From the NCBI RefSeq assembly GCF_017912555.1, contig NZ_JAERSD010000002.1:142392-206391 (forward strand): 64,000 nucleotides of DNA, given 5' to 3'. Positions 42,714 to 51,465 of this stretch are shown piece by piece. This stretch comes from Bacillus sp. REN3 (lineage in GTDB: Bacteria; Bacillota; Bacilli; Bacillales; Cytobacillaceae). The notes below the pieces were generated by a model. It did not search any database. It had not been told where the DNA came from and saw nothing but the letters and a program-made list of their open reading frames with translations. The translations under genes were made by a program, and so were the position numbers. Position 1 is the stretch's first letter; the number at the start of each line of letters is the position of its first letter.

Positions 42714-44020
42714 TATTTGAAGTCGATTATCGCACCATCCGGCTCTTTTAGGAGCGCCTCGCGCATTTTTTCTAACTGGTCTTCCTCGCTCGGTTTGGCT
42801 CCAAGCAGGGAAAGCAATCCAATGGCATCAAGCAGGCTCTCCGTCCATTTCTCCAGCTGCTTGGTGAGTGTGGTGTCTGTCGGGCAAACCTCATCGAGCC
42901 CCTTCTTTTCCTTCATCGCCAAATCGATTAGTTCAAGGCCAAGCTCCTTCGTAATCTTGCCATTGGCTGCCGCGGCTTTTTCGCACGTTGTTTTGGCTGT
43001 CTGATCAACGGTCTTCCGGACCGGTTCAACGACAGGATCGGTCACCGTCTTTGCTGTTTCAGCAGTTTTCCTTATTGTCTTCCGGACTGGTTCCGTCACC
43101 GTCTTTGCCGTCCCTGTTGTTTTCCTCACCGTCTCCCTGACTGGTTCGGTTCGCTTGTTCACTTCATCGATGACAGGGTCCTTTGTCTTTTCGATGGCCT
43201 CTTTCACAGGTGCGGTCACACCATCAGCTGTATCCTTAACCGGGTCCGTCAATTTGCCGATCGCACCTCCTACAGGTTCCGTGACTTTTTCCGCCATTTC
43301 CGTTGCCGGATCTATCACGCCGCCAACAGGATCCGCACCCTTTCCAGCAACATCTTCGACCGGTTTATCCAGCGGATTGGCTGTATCTTCTTCCTCAACC
43401 GGCGGCTCGCATGTAAGGGGAAGCTGGCCCGAGGTGATCTTTTCAATCTCTTTTTTCATCTGCTCAAAAGGCAACGCGCTTAAGTCCTGCAATACTTTCA
43501 GCGGTCCCGGCTTCTTTACCCAGCCATCTCCATTCACCGTTTGCAGTTGAAGCTGGTCAAGGCTGCTGTCGGCTGCATTCATGGAATGGGCAACCATCGT
43601 CACGCCTTCGAGGGCAACGCTGGGAAGTGCCTTTTCAGCATGGACGCATGCTCCCTTGAAGGAAACAGCGCTTGTATCGACTTGCATGCCATTGATCTGG
43701 ACAGGACCATTCGCTTTCATCGTGATGCTGACCATTCCGCCCTTGGTGCGGAACTGCTTTGTCAGTCTCATCCCGTAAATTTTGGCTGAATCATAGGTAA
43801 TACGAAGCAGAGGCATGGCTTTTGTTTCCGAAGTTTCCCCGGAAACAATCGTAGCTTTCATGTTTTCGCCGACAACCCGGTCAGCCTCGATAATGAATCC
43901 GCCGGCATCAAACCCGGCAGCTTCCATTTTCGGGATAAAAGGAAGATACGACAAAGCTGCAAGCTGAAGGCTCAACCCCACTAAAATCCATTTGCGCGTC
44001 ATCAAACCCGTAAAGCTCAT
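42713..44020 (-). CDS. Secreted protein with DUF6230-like N-terminus and 11-residue repeats
   Basis: 435 residues, ATG behind GTAAAGGAGGGATAGG. A signal or anchor helix (about 10-30) is followed by a beta-rich domain (about 35-175) that shares the layout of the DUF6230-like protein two genes upstream (GPVQINGMQVDTSAVSF against KPVQISGLQHDAGLIEA). From about residue 215 to 335 come degenerate hendecads of the form T(D/E)PV-x4-(V/I)-x2-(T/R), at least eight in number, as in amphipathic lipid-surface or LEA-like helices. Cysteines occur in CEPP, TTCEK and EVCP. Third gene of a three-gene operon. Function unknown. Confidence 0.75.
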   Translation of the reverse strand: MSFTGLMTRKWILVGLSLQLAALSYLPFIPKMEAAGFDAGGFIIEADRVVGENMKATIVSGETSETKAMPLLRITYDSAKIYGMRLTKQFRTKGGMVSITMKANGPVQINGMQVDTSAVSFKGACVHAEKALPSVALEGVTMVAHSMNAADSSLDQLQLQTVNGDGWVKKPGPLKVLQDLSALPFEQMKKEIEKITSGQLPLTCEPPVEEEDTANPLDKPVEDVAGKGADPVGGVIDPATEMAEKVTEPVGGAIGKLTDPVKDTADGVTAPVKEAIEKTKDPVIDEVNKRTEPVRETVRKTTGTAKTVTEPVRKTIRKTAETAKTVTDPVVEPVRKTVDQTAKTTCEKAAAANGKITKELGLELIDLAMKEKKGLDEVCPTDTTLTKQLEKWTESLLDAIGLLSLLGAKPSEEDQLEKMREALLKEPDGAIIDFK

Positions 44021-44032
44021 CCTATCCCTCCT

Positions 44033-44422
44033 TTACCCTGTTTTGACTGGACGGGTTTCAAGATTCGACCCGGTCCTGCCAGCCTGTTCAGACGGAACGA
44101 TCCTCCATGCTGTCAGGAGCGATCCGCCGATGATCCCCATTATCGTGCCGAACAGGAATCCCCCCAGGGCCCCGATCACCGAAAGAATCGACAGGAAGAT
44201 GACGATGATGCCAAGCGCCTTAGAAGCTCCAGGCATAAAGAAAGACATGATGCCTATCAGGGTGATCAATCCTCCGAACAGCAATCCGATTACTGCGACC
44301 GAGCCAGGCAGAAAGGTGCTCAGATAAAGGTTCATCGGCACCCAGAGAATCATCAACCCGCTTATGATCGTGAATATCGAACCCAAAAACGGCCTTGTAT
44401 GCCTCCACTTTCGAAAAACCAT
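44033..44422 (-). CDS. DUF6114-like membrane protein
   Basis: 129 residues with four hydrophobic segments and the family-like start RKWRHTRPFLGSIFTIISGL; the last helix is FGTIMGIIGGSLLTAWRIVP. DUF6114 proteins usually neighbour DUF6230 proteins in actinobacteria, as here (from memory). The middle gene of the operon, 12 bases before the third gene. Function unknown; probably an envelope partner of its neighbours. Confidence 0.75.
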   Translation of the reverse strand: MVFRKWRHTRPFLGSIFTIISGLMILWVPMNLYLSTFLPGSVAVIGLLFGGLITLIGIMSFFMPGASKALGIIVIFLSILSVIGALGGFLFGTIMGIIGGSLLTAWRIVPSEQAGRTGSNLETRPVKTG

Positions 44423-44437
44423 CTTTCCACCCCCAGG

Positions 44438-45010
44438 TTACTTTTTATCGATTTTCTCGACGGTCAATTTCATGCCATTCATATTGATGGTTTCCTGGAA
44501 CAAATAATGTGTCTTCAGCTTTGCTTTTTCAAGCGTGATCGTACTCGATGTCTGCTGGAATTGCTTCGTCCAGTCGTCACTATTGTTTTCCTTCAGGGCA
44601 AGGTTCTGGAACTTGGCATCCGCTTCAATCAACCCTGCATCGTGCTGCAGGCCCGATATCTGCACAGGCTTAGAGGCCTGGATCTTAACGCGAATCCATT
44701 CATTCCCAACCTTGAAATCCTTGTATAACTGCAAATTATCAATCGTAAGCGTCTCAATTAGATTCGTTCCCTGCGGAGAAGCGTCCGAACTGCTGGTCTC
44801 ACCCATTTTCGGGTAAAACTTGTATCCTTTTCCCTCTAGCTTGTCGAACTCAACATAAAAATCGCCTACGCCGGCAATCGGCACTGCATATGCGACACCC
44901 GATAAACCAAAGGAAGCGAGAAGAATCCCCAGAAGCAGTACCCCTGATGCGAGTGTTGACCAAAATACTTTCTTATTAATCTTGCTTTCCACTACGACTG
45001 ATTCATCCAA
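44438..45010 (-). CDS. DUF6230-like secreted/anchored protein
   Basis: 190 residues. A TTG at 45008-45010 is the likely start because GGAGGTGCCAGC precedes it with good spacing; the ATG five codons upstream has no ribosome binding site. A cytoplasmic N-terminus of about 15 residues, one helix (FWSTLASGVLLLGILLASFG), then a beta-rich extracellular domain with YAVPIAGVGDFYVEFDKLEG. First gene of the operon, divergent from a GAF-LuxR regulator. Function unknown. Confidence 0.78.
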   Translation of the reverse strand: MDESVVVESKINKKVFWSTLASGVLLLGILLASFGLSGVAYAVPIAGVGDFYVEFDKLEGKGYKFYPKMGETSSSDASPQGTNLIETLTIDNLQLYKDFKVGNEWIRVKIQASKPVQISGLQHDAGLIEADAKFQNLALKENNSDDWTKQFQQTSSTITLEKAKLKTHYLFQETINMNGMKLTVEKIDKK

Positions 45011-45105
45011 AGCTGGCACCTCCATGGAATATTTTTAAAATTCAAACTCCTTTCTTCTACCATATCCAGGGCAAAATAACCTTACAACCTCGAAAAATAT
45101 CGTTA

Positions 45106-45133
45106 CCGACTTGTTAACCCCGTCAGTTGTCGG
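45106..45133. promoter_or_regulatory. Candidate operator between the DUF6230 operon and its divergent regulator
   Basis: CCGAC (45106-45110) and GTCGG (45129-45133) form an interrupted dyad with inner TTGTTAAC and GTCAGTT blocks. It lies midway in the 202-base divergent region. Confidence 0.3.
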
Positions 45134-45212
45134 GTATATTTTTATTGGGCGTACATATTACTGAATATTCAAACGAATTTTATGATAGGGGAAAAAAAAA
45201 GGAGGTGGGCTG

Positions 45213-46712
45213 ATGGAACATAAAATCGAAGAATTGGCAATCAAGGGGTTATTTCTTATAAAAGAATGTGAGCAATCTTTCCTGAAGGAATGGACTGGCT
45301 TCAAAAAAAACCTGAATGCCTGGCCAATCGAACTAGTCTCGGAATTTGATAAAATGATCATTTTCGGCTTCGGCCAACTTTCGAAGGCCACCTATGAAAC
45401 GTCCAATGATTTCATTTTATTGCTCATTCACGAATGGCAGAGGAAAAACCCTGTATTCATGGATGACGTCGAAGGGATTTTTTTAATCAGCGCAATCGAG
45501 AACTTATTTCATAAAGCACTAAATGAGCGCGACGCAAGCTTCCTCGACCACCAGGCTATCCAGGTCTTTTTCACGAGAATCATCGACAAGGTTTTGCATA
45601 CCCAGCAGCTTGAAAGCCAGGATGATAAATGGCTGCGGATGATGCTTTCGCTTCGGGCCATCCCGGGAAATTGGGCAGCCGTCATCAGGCATGAAAAATC
45701 AGAGGCGAAAGTCAGCAAGGTCGTTTGTTCCGGTGAAGCCGGGATCAATGAACAGATCATCAGCATGTGTGAGGGGCTGCAGGCTGGCAGCGAGGAGCAC
45801 CTGTCAGTCGCCCTTTCCCGGTTATTGACTCCCGGTGAACGCAAACCCCAGATTGTCACGGTACCTTGCCCGAATGAAACATTGATGATTTCTGTAAAGG
45901 AAGAGGCAGCCAAAGTAACGGATGAGCAAATCGAATCGCTGCGCAAAATGTATTTAAAACAAATGAAACTTAGCCATCTCGAGAACGAACTTGAATGGAA
46001 GGATGCCTCTCTTTTGTTCCAGCAGCGCCTCATCCATTCACAAAGCGCATCCGAAGCAGTCAAGATGATCACCAGGGGACTCGTTGATTATCTGCCCTTC
46101 TCCCGCTGTGCCTTGTTCATTTATTCTCCAGGTGAGCACAGCGGTGTAGGTGTCCATGCTGAGAATGTAAACAGCAGTTCAGTCCAGCAGATCAAGGAAA
46201 GCATCGCTGAATTTCCCCTGCTTAGGAAGTATTTGAAGCATTTCTGCCATGCAAAGCCTATTTTTATCGAAGATGCCGCTGAAGTGTTGCCGGATAAATA
46301 TGTTCGCGAATATAGCCTTAAGTCGCTTGTTGTGCTGCCTATCTATGTTCCTTCCGAAAACAGGCTGATTGGGCTGGCGATCCTTGACCGCGGGGAGAAC
46401 ACTGTTTTTAGCGTGAGCAACCAGACTCTGACCGCCCTCATCAAATTCGGCCAATACGGAGGCGAACTGCTGAATCAGTACTGGGATGACGCGATCCAGT
46501 TGTTTGGCGAGCAGCGTGCGATCCTGACCAACAGGGAACGTGAAGTCCTGAAACTTATCGCTGAAGGCGCATCCATCAGTGAAGCTGCTGAAATCCTTCA
46601 TCTCAGCAGCTATACCGTCAGGGATTACATCTCCGCCATCATCCAGAAACTTGACGCCAAAAACCGCACCGAAGCAGCCGTAAAGGCATTGAAAATGCGG
46701 CTGATCCAGTGA
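45213..46712 (+). CDS. GAF-domain LuxR-type transcriptional regulator
   Basis: 499 residues, ATG behind AAAAGGAGGTGGGCTG. A helical N-terminal half of about 270 residues has no recognised domain. A GAF-like domain (about 275-425; LPFSRCALFIYSP, LKSLVVLPIYVPSENRLIGL) follows, then a LuxR/NarL helix-turn-helix ([40 protein letters not shown]). There is no receiver domain, so it is not a classical response regulator. It is divergent from the DUF6230/DUF6114 operon and may control it. Confidence 0.88.
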   Translation: MEHKIEELAIKGLFLIKECEQSFLKEWTGFKKNLNAWPIELVSEFDKMIIFGFGQLSKATYETSNDFILLLIHEWQRKNPVFMDDVEGIFLISAIENLFHKALNERDASFLDHQAIQVFFTRIIDKVLHTQQLESQDDKWLRMMLSLRAIPGNWAAVIRHEKSEAKVSKVVCSGEAGINEQIISMCEGLQAGSEEHLSVALSRLLTPGERKPQIVTVPCPNETLMISVKEEAAKVTDEQIESLRKMYLKQMKLSHLENELEWKDASLLFQQRLIHSQSASEAVKMITRGLVDYLPFSRCALFIYSPGEHSGVGVHAENVNSSSVQQIKESIAEFPLLRKYLKHFCHAKPIFIEDAAEVLPDKYVREYSLKSLVVLPIYVPSENRLIGLAILDRGENTVFSVSNQTLTALIKFGQYGGELLNQYWDDAIQLFGEQRAILTNREREVLKLIAEGASISEAAEILHLSSYTVRDYISAIIQKLDAKNRTEAAVKALKMRLIQ

Positions 46713-46848
46713 ATGGATGGAACTTTTAAAAAACAGCCGTTAATTGTCATAATTGCTTTCATTTTACGGTGCTCATAAAAACCTTGCTTTTTTCCTGGTA
46801 TTCTACCAAAATAGTAAAGAAAATCATTTTGTTGGAGGTATTTGTTCA

Positions 46849-47229
46849 ATGTGGGAAGAATTCAAGAAATTTGCCCTTAAAGGGAATGTACTTGACCTCG
46901 CAGTCGGGGTCATCATCGGGGCTGCTTTCGGAAAAATCGTAAGCTCTCTCGTGGATCATATCATCATGCCGATTGTTGGCCTAGTCTCATTTGATGCGGA
47001 TTTCACGAATCTAAAATATAAGACGATCGAATATGGCAACTTCATTCAGACAGTGGTCGATTTTTTCCTTACTGCCTTCGCCATCTTTGTGTTCATCAAG
47101 CTGATATCCCGCTTCAGGCAGAAGGAGGAAGAACAGGCTGCTGAGCCAGTTCCAGATGTAAAAGAAGAGCTTTTGGTCGAGATCCGTGATTTATTGAAAG
47201 AAAATAACCGCCAGAATGAAACCTATTAA
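46849..47229 (+). CDS. mscL: Large-conductance mechanosensitive channel
   Basis: 126 residues from the ATG at 46849-46851 (TTGGAGGTATTTGTTCA). The amphipathic N-terminus [20 protein letters not shown] leads into helix 1 ([19 protein letters not shown]); helix 2 is [18 protein letters not shown]; a charged C-terminal helix bundle follows. Emergency osmotic release valve. A Bax-inhibitor gene follows at 50 bases, perhaps co-transcribed. Confidence 0.95.
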   Translation: MWEEFKKFALKGNVLDLAVGVIIGAAFGKIVSSLVDHIIMPIVGLVSFDADFTNLKYKTIEYGNFIQTVVDFFLTAFAIFVFIKLISRFRQKEEEQAAEPVPDVKEELLVEIRDLLKENNRQNETY

Positions 47230-47278
47230 ACCTGTCACCCGTATACATATCCAAATATATCACGAGGTGAAAATTTGA

Positions 47279-47914
47279 ATGTATGCTTATTCAGAAAATC
47301 AATTGATGCCATCCGTCATGCGCACCTTTGCGCTTTCGCTGGCCATTGCGTTCATCGGCACCATGACCGGCGTGTTTGTTCCGCCTGCATTGTTCCTGCC
47401 ACTTGTCATCGTGGAAGTGGTCATGCTTCTTAGCATGTTTTTTTTACGTAAAAGAAAAGCCATTTCCTATACATTTTTATACGCTTTTACATTCATTTCA
47501 GGAATCACCCTTTATCCAGCGATTGCCCATTATGTCGCGACAGCAGGTGCCAATGTCGTCCTGAACGCACTCGGCACGACGACTGTCGTGTTTGCCGGCT
47601 TGGCCATTTACGCCACGAAAACAAAACGAGACCTGAGCTTCCTTGGCGGAATGCTGATGGCCGCCTTGCTCGCCTTAATCGCAATCAGCATATTCAATAT
47701 TTTCTGGCCGCTCAGCTCAACTGGGATGCTCGCTTACTCGTTCATCGGCATCATGGTGTTCAGCGGATATGTCTTATTCGACTTCAATCGCATGAAGCAT
47801 TATGGTGTGAACCCGGCCGAAGTCCCGTTGATGGCTCTAAATCTGTATCTCGATTTCATCAATCTTTTCCTTTACATCCTCCGCTTTTTCGGGGTGTTAT
47901 CAAGCAGGGATTAA
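47279..47914 (+). CDS. Bax inhibitor-1 family (YetJ-like) membrane protein
   Basis: 211 residues, seven helices. The two aspartates of the family pH/calcium gate are in YVLFDFNRMKHYG and LYLDFINLFLYILRFFG. YetJ of B. subtilis is a pH-sensitive calcium leak channel. The ATG has GAGGTGAAAATTTGA upstream. A terminator follows. Confidence 0.9.
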   Translation: MYAYSENQLMPSVMRTFALSLAIAFIGTMTGVFVPPALFLPLVIVEVVMLLSMFFLRKRKAISYTFLYAFTFISGITLYPAIAHYVATAGANVVLNALGTTTVVFAGLAIYATKTKRDLSFLGGMLMAALLALIAISIFNIFWPLSSTGMLAYSFIGIMVFSGYVLFDFNRMKHYGVNPAEVPLMALNLYLDFINLFLYILRFFGVLSSRD

Positions 47915-47926
47915 TGTGTTTTCCTT

Positions 47927-47956
47927 AAAGGCAGCTCGCCATGGGCTGCTTTTTCT
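47927..47956 (+). terminator. Terminator of the mscL/BI-1 unit
   Basis: AAGGCAGC/GCTGC stem and TTTTTCTT. Confidence 0.75.
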
Positions 47957-48168
47957 TATTTCGCCATGCGCCATCTTCTATATGTCCCCCTTGTTTCTGC
48001 CATTCCAATCAATAGAGCTTCGAAAGCGGACACTTGTCTTTCTTTTAGCTTTACTCTTAAAAACATAAAAGTCTTTCCTGATCACTTCATTCAACTATTC
48101 TCATAATTTTCCATTAATTCCAATTCTTTTGGGAGTTTATGGGGTTTTCCACTATTCCATCCGGGTAA

Positions 48169-48318
48169 ATGAAGAGTGCAAGGCCAATACAACACAGAAG
48201 GGACTGGTACAAAGTGAAACACTTTGCAGTGACTTCAGAAACCGTCATTGGCTCTGCAACTGGAGGAAGATTTGCGCGCCTGTCCCAGGGCACGCTGGTC
48301 CTGAATCGATATAGTTGA
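48169..48318 (+). CDS. Intact small ORF, copy 1 of a three-copy array
   Basis: 49 residues from ATG to TGA, beginning MKSARPIQHRRDWYKVKHF and ending GGRFARLSQGTLVLNRYS. No strong Shine-Dalgarno sequence (GGGTAA before the ATG). The 3' half is alignable codon by codon with copies 2 and 3, all ending within one codon of the same place; roughly seven of the differing codons between copies 1 and 3 are synonymous, which suggests past protein-level selection. I do not recognise the family. The stop codon lies in an AATCGAT...ATCGATT dyad present in all copies. Confidence 0.5.
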   Translation: MKSARPIQHRRDWYKVKHFAVTSETVIGSATGGRFARLSQGTLVLNRYS

Positions 48319-48398
48319 GATCGATTGAATCCAGCTTACACAATCACAGGCACGTATCGAGTACTCCAGCGAACCCCTTGGTTTAAGGCCAATACAAG

Positions 48399-48521
48399 AT
48401 GAAGGGACTGGTCAAGTTGGAAAACTTTACGGCGACTTCGGAATACGTCATTGGCTTTGTTGATGGGGGAAGATTCGCGCTGCTCTCCAATGGCACGCTG
48501 GTCTTAAATCGATGGATTTAA
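48399..48521 (+). pseudogene. Small ORF array, copy 2 (5' frameshifted paralogue)
   Basis: An ATG-initiated 40-codon ORF ending GGRFALLSNGTLVLNRWI. Its start region aligns with the middle of copy 1 only after indels, so the original N-terminus is lost. The DNA block is 48387-48537. No ribosome binding site is evident. Confidence 0.45.
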
Positions 48522-48575
48522 AATCGATTGACCCCAGAGAGTGTAGGAAAGGCGCAAATTGACACATAGGGTTTT

Positions 48576-48726
48576 GGCCAATACAACCGGAAGGGACTGG
48601 TCAAGTTGGAAAACTTCACGGCGACTTCGGAATACGTCATTGGCTTTGTTAGTGGGGGAAGATTCGCGCTGCTCTCCAATGGCACGCTGGTCTTAAATCG
48701 ATATACTTAAAATCGATTGGCCCCAA
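48576..48726 (+). pseudogene. Small ORF array, copy 3 (degenerate)
   Basis: Nearly identical to copy 2 over about 150 bases; the reading frame GGRFALLSNGTLVLNRYT ends at 48710 but has no ATG. GGCCAATAC begins every copy (48182, 48387, 48576), and each copy can close a GCCAAT/ATTGGC stem. Confidence 0.45.
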
Positions 48727-48780
48727 TGAGGATGAAACCTCAATGCTTGAAATACTCCTCCCATCGTCCATTTTTGGACT

Positions 48781-48819
48781 TAAAAAAGGTGCAGGCCAGA
48801 TGGCTTGCGCCTTTTTTAA
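48781..48819 (+). terminator. Terminator after the small-ORF array
   Basis: AAAAAAGGTGCAGGCC pairs with GGCTTGCGCCTTTTTT; it implies that the array is transcribed. Confidence 0.75.
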
Positions 48820-48915
48820 TCGATCATAACGATGGAAGTTTCCGATGTGCTGAGTTTTGTTTAGCCATTCCCATAATGGATATTTAAATACTATCTTTGA
48901 AAAGGAGGTTTTATG

Positions 48916-49241
48916 ATGGAAAAAGATCATATGATTCATAAAGATGGAGAAGTCGATACAAGTAAGGTGGATGAAACATTGAAGACCGCGATCGGGCAGA
49001 CGCAATCCTTGGAGATTTTGATGAGTTCAGAAGCTATCTCAGCAAGCGCATCCAGCTTGGAAAGACTGCGGGTTTGAATGAAGAACAGCTTGCGAACACT
49101 GCGCAGAAGGTAGCAGACTATCTTGCGGATAAAGTGGAACCGCGCAACCGCGAAGAACAGCTGTTGAAGGAACTTTGGAAGGTTGGCACGGAAGAGGAAC
49201 AGCATGCCCTGGCACATATGCTGGTAAAGTTGGCAGAATAA
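48916..49241 (+). pseudogene. DUF3243 family gene with a frameshift
   Basis: AAAGGAGG precedes ATG codons at 48913/48916. Frame 1 reads MEKDHMIHKDGEVDTSKVDE, the usual start of the longer DUF3243 proteins, but stops early. From about 48985 the homology continues in another frame: DAILGDFDEFRSYLSKRIQL, then EEQLANTAQKVADYL and EEEQHALAHMLVKLAE to a TAA at 49239-49241. The span of 326 bases is one short of a multiple of three, so a single-base deletion near ACATTGAAGACC (a base missing or misread) would explain it. There is no homopolymer at the break. The protein would be soluble, helical and of unknown function. Confidence 0.8.
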
Positions 49242-49245
49242 CATG

Positions 49246-49279
49246 AAAATCGCCCTTGGAATGATAAGGGCGATTTTTT
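49246..49279. terminator. Convergent terminator, DUF3243 and corA
   Basis: AAATCGCCCTT/AAGGGCGATTT stem followed by TTTC on the plus strand and AT-rich sequence on the minus strand. Confidence 0.8.
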
Positions 49280-49282
49280 CAA

Positions 49283-50233
49283 TCAGTCAAAAAACGAGCC
49301 TTTCTTTTTGCTATGCAGGATATCGCCGATCCAGCCTTTCATCTTCAGGTAAAAATACAAGCCGAATGTCGAAACGATAATGATGATCAGGGCAATTACA
49401 TAACCCGACTTCCATTCCAGCTCAGGCATTGCTTTAAAGTTCATGCCCCACAATGCTCCCCAGGCCATGACAGGCGTGAACAGGATTGTCATCACCGTTA
49501 GTGTCTTCATGATTTCGTTTCCGCGATGGGTCGATACCACTTCTTCCAGATTGATCATTGTGTCGATTTCCTGCTGGTAATCCTTCACAAGGATCCTTGC
49601 CCGTTCCAGCCTTGTCGCTACCCTGCTGAATTCCGGCTGCTCTTTGATTTTGCTGCTGAATGCTTCTTCAGCGATCAGTTTGATTTCCGTAACGGGAATC
49701 AATAGGTTTTTCCATGTCAGCAGTTCATGCCGATTTTCATAAATTTTCTCCAGTATCTCCCGCTTATTCTGCTCTTTCATCCTCCACAGCAAATCATGAA
49801 GACGTTCTTCATACTCGTCGATTCTGAATAAATAATTTGTCAGGATTTCTCCGAGCAAAATAAAAAATCCTTCTATCCCGTCCTCTGCCTGATCCATTTT
49901 CCTGAGGACGGCGTCTGGATCAGATTGCTTCAGCAAACTGAAATCAAAGCCAATCGTCAGGAAAAATTCCTTTGATACATAAAAGTGGAAAATACTGTTT
50001 TCATCCTTTATATTGATGTCTTGTCTATAGATGAGAGATCCCCATATATACTCTTGTCCGTGCGTTTCAGTATTCAGCTGAAGGAAATTGGTGTTTTTGC
50101 TTTTGATATCCACCACAAGCTGCCGGCAGCCGGAATACTTGGAGACAATTTCCTCCAACTCACTGGTTTCATCCTCGGCAACCTCATACCAAAGCCACTT
50201 TTCATCATTGAAAGATTGTTTCATCGGTCTCAT
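49283..50233 (-). CDS. CorA-type divalent cation transporter
   Basis: 316 residues from the ATG at 50231-50233 (ACGAGGAAAGGC). A cytoplasmic alpha/beta domain and a long coiled stalk helix precede two C-terminal membrane helices. The pore signature appears as WGMNFKAMPELEWKSGY, with the GMN motif intact and followed by the conserved MPEL. A basic tail ends the protein. Imports Mg2+ (or Co2+/Ni2+/Zn2+ in some homologues). No M-box riboswitch was seen upstream. Confidence 0.9.
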   Translation of the reverse strand: MRPMKQSFNDEKWLWYEVAEDETSELEEIVSKYSGCRQLVVDIKSKNTNFLQLNTETHGQEYIWGSLIYRQDINIKDENSIFHFYVSKEFFLTIGFDFSLLKQSDPDAVLRKMDQAEDGIEGFFILLGEILTNYLFRIDEYEERLHDLLWRMKEQNKREILEKIYENRHELLTWKNLLIPVTEIKLIAEEAFSSKIKEQPEFSRVATRLERARILVKDYQQEIDTMINLEEVVSTHRGNEIMKTLTVMTILFTPVMAWGALWGMNFKAMPELEWKSGYVIALIIIIVSTFGLYFYLKMKGWIGDILHSKKKGSFFD

Positions 50234-50425
50234 GCCTTTCCTCGTTCTCATTAAAGATAATCTTCCCAAAACACACAGGATTGAAACAAGCTGCTGCTAA
50301 TCCTTTCCTCTCCTGCCAGTGTAAAGATGTTTTTATTTTTTCAATTCCGGGTAAAGATGATATACGAGGCAGTACGAAAAGCCTCGAATACTCTTTTAGA
50401 GAGTTCATTCCAGGAGGTAATAACC

Positions 50426-50695
50426 ATGCAAAGAAGCCCAATGAAATCAGCTGTCATGCTAGGAGTTGGAGCTGCTGCAGTATGGATGGCAATGAAACCT
50501 GAAAATAGAACGAAAATCAGCAACATGGCAACACAGATGAAGGATAAGATCATGCCATCCGGAAAGCAGGAAGTGATTCCTGTACAAAAAGCAGGGAATC
50601 CTGATCCACTTGACGTGGAAGACAACAAGATGGTCAGCGAAGGATCAATGTACGGAGTCAACTACTACAACGAGAATCTTCAAGAACAGCGATAA
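50426..50695 (+). CDS. Small membrane-associated protein of unknown function
   Basis: 89 residues from the ATG at 50426-50428 (CCAGGAGGTAATAACC). One hydrophobic segment near the N-terminus (SAVMLGVGAAAVWMAM) is followed by a charged soluble tail ending YGVNYYNENLQEQR. The shape recalls YtxH-type small proteins, but I cannot assign it. Confidence 0.65.
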   Translation: MQRSPMKSAVMLGVGAAAVWMAMKPENRTKISNMATQMKDKIMPSGKQEVIPVQKAGNPDPLDVEDNKMVSEGSMYGVNYYNENLQEQR

Positions 50696-50697
50696 AG

Positions 50698-50732
50698 ATA
50701 TCCGGGGAAGCCTTCCCCGGACTATTTTTGTT
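50698..50732 (+). terminator. Terminator of the 89-residue gene
   Basis: TCCGGGGAAG/CTTCCCCGGA stem, then CTATTTTTG. Confidence 0.85.
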
Positions 50733-50790
50733 TGATTTTAACCCTGGAACGGAATAATAGGGTTAGATACGTTCTGGGAGGCGGGAGGAA

Positions 50791-51465
50791 ATGGGCATTT
50801 TATTCATATTTGTTTATTTGTTGATTGTCCTGGCAGTCATTGAAATCAATACTACCATCTTCGTCATGACAGGCCTCGAACGGAAGGTTGCCCAATTCCA
50901 GGTCATATCGATGCTTACCGGAACCGGCTTCACGACCGGTGAATCTGAACTGATCATCGACCACCCAGTCAGGAGGCGATTGGGTGCTTTTTTGATTCTG
51001 TTTGGTGCATTCTCCCTTGCTGTCATCATTTCGGCGATCAGCAACCTTCTTACAGATAGTTTTTACACGATGGAAATCGCATATATCGCTGCAGCGCTCA
51101 TTGTCCTTTTATTGATCGTACGGGCGCCTTTTTTGCAAAAACGCTTAGGGAAAAAACTGAAGAAGGAAATAAAAGAATATTATGAACTGGCTGATCTTCC
51201 CATCTCGGACGTCCTGCTCCTCGAGGACGATGATGAGGTAAGGGAGATTTCAATCAGGGAAGAATCCCCGTTCGTCGGGAAGACCTTCAAAGAAATCATC
51301 GACGATGAAGACGATCTTCTCCTCCTGTTCATTAAAAGAGGAGACGTTAACATCCGCCACAAAGCCGGGCAATCCAAACTCGAACCTGGAGACAGGATCA
51401 TCGTATATGGACGCAATTCCTTGATCGAGGAAAGATTGGAAGCGAAAAACGGAAACGGTGACTGA
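50791..51465 (+). CDS. Membrane protein with TrkA-C (RCK_C) domain
   Basis: 224 residues, GGAGGCGGGAGGAA before the ATG. Three membrane helices (about 2-25, 70-92, 97-113) are followed by a cytoplasmic TrkA_C domain (about 145-215; ESPFVGKTFKEI, LEPGDRIIVYG). Such C-terminal domains bind nucleotides such as c-di-AMP and gate K+ transporters. The membrane part is too small to be a transporter by itself, so it is probably a regulatory or accessory subunit. Confidence 0.78.
   Translation: MGILFIFVYLLIVLAVIEINTTIFVMTGLERKVAQFQVISMLTGTGFTTGESELIIDHPVRRRLGAFLILFGAFSLAVIISAISNLLTDSFYTMEIAYIAAALIVLLLIVRAPFLQKRLGKKLKKEIKEYYELADLPISDVLLLEDDDEVREISIREESPFVGKTFKEIIDDEDDLLLLFIKRGDVNIRHKAGQSKLEPGDRIIVYGRNSLIEERLEAKNGNGD

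Noticed and set aside
48129-48314. Alternative 61-codon ORF over copy 1 of the small-ORF array
   Set aside because: It reads a different frame from the one conserved in all three copies.
49283-50330. M-box magnesium riboswitch upstream of corA
   Set aside because: The sequence upstream of the ATG is short and shows no M-box core or large structured leader.
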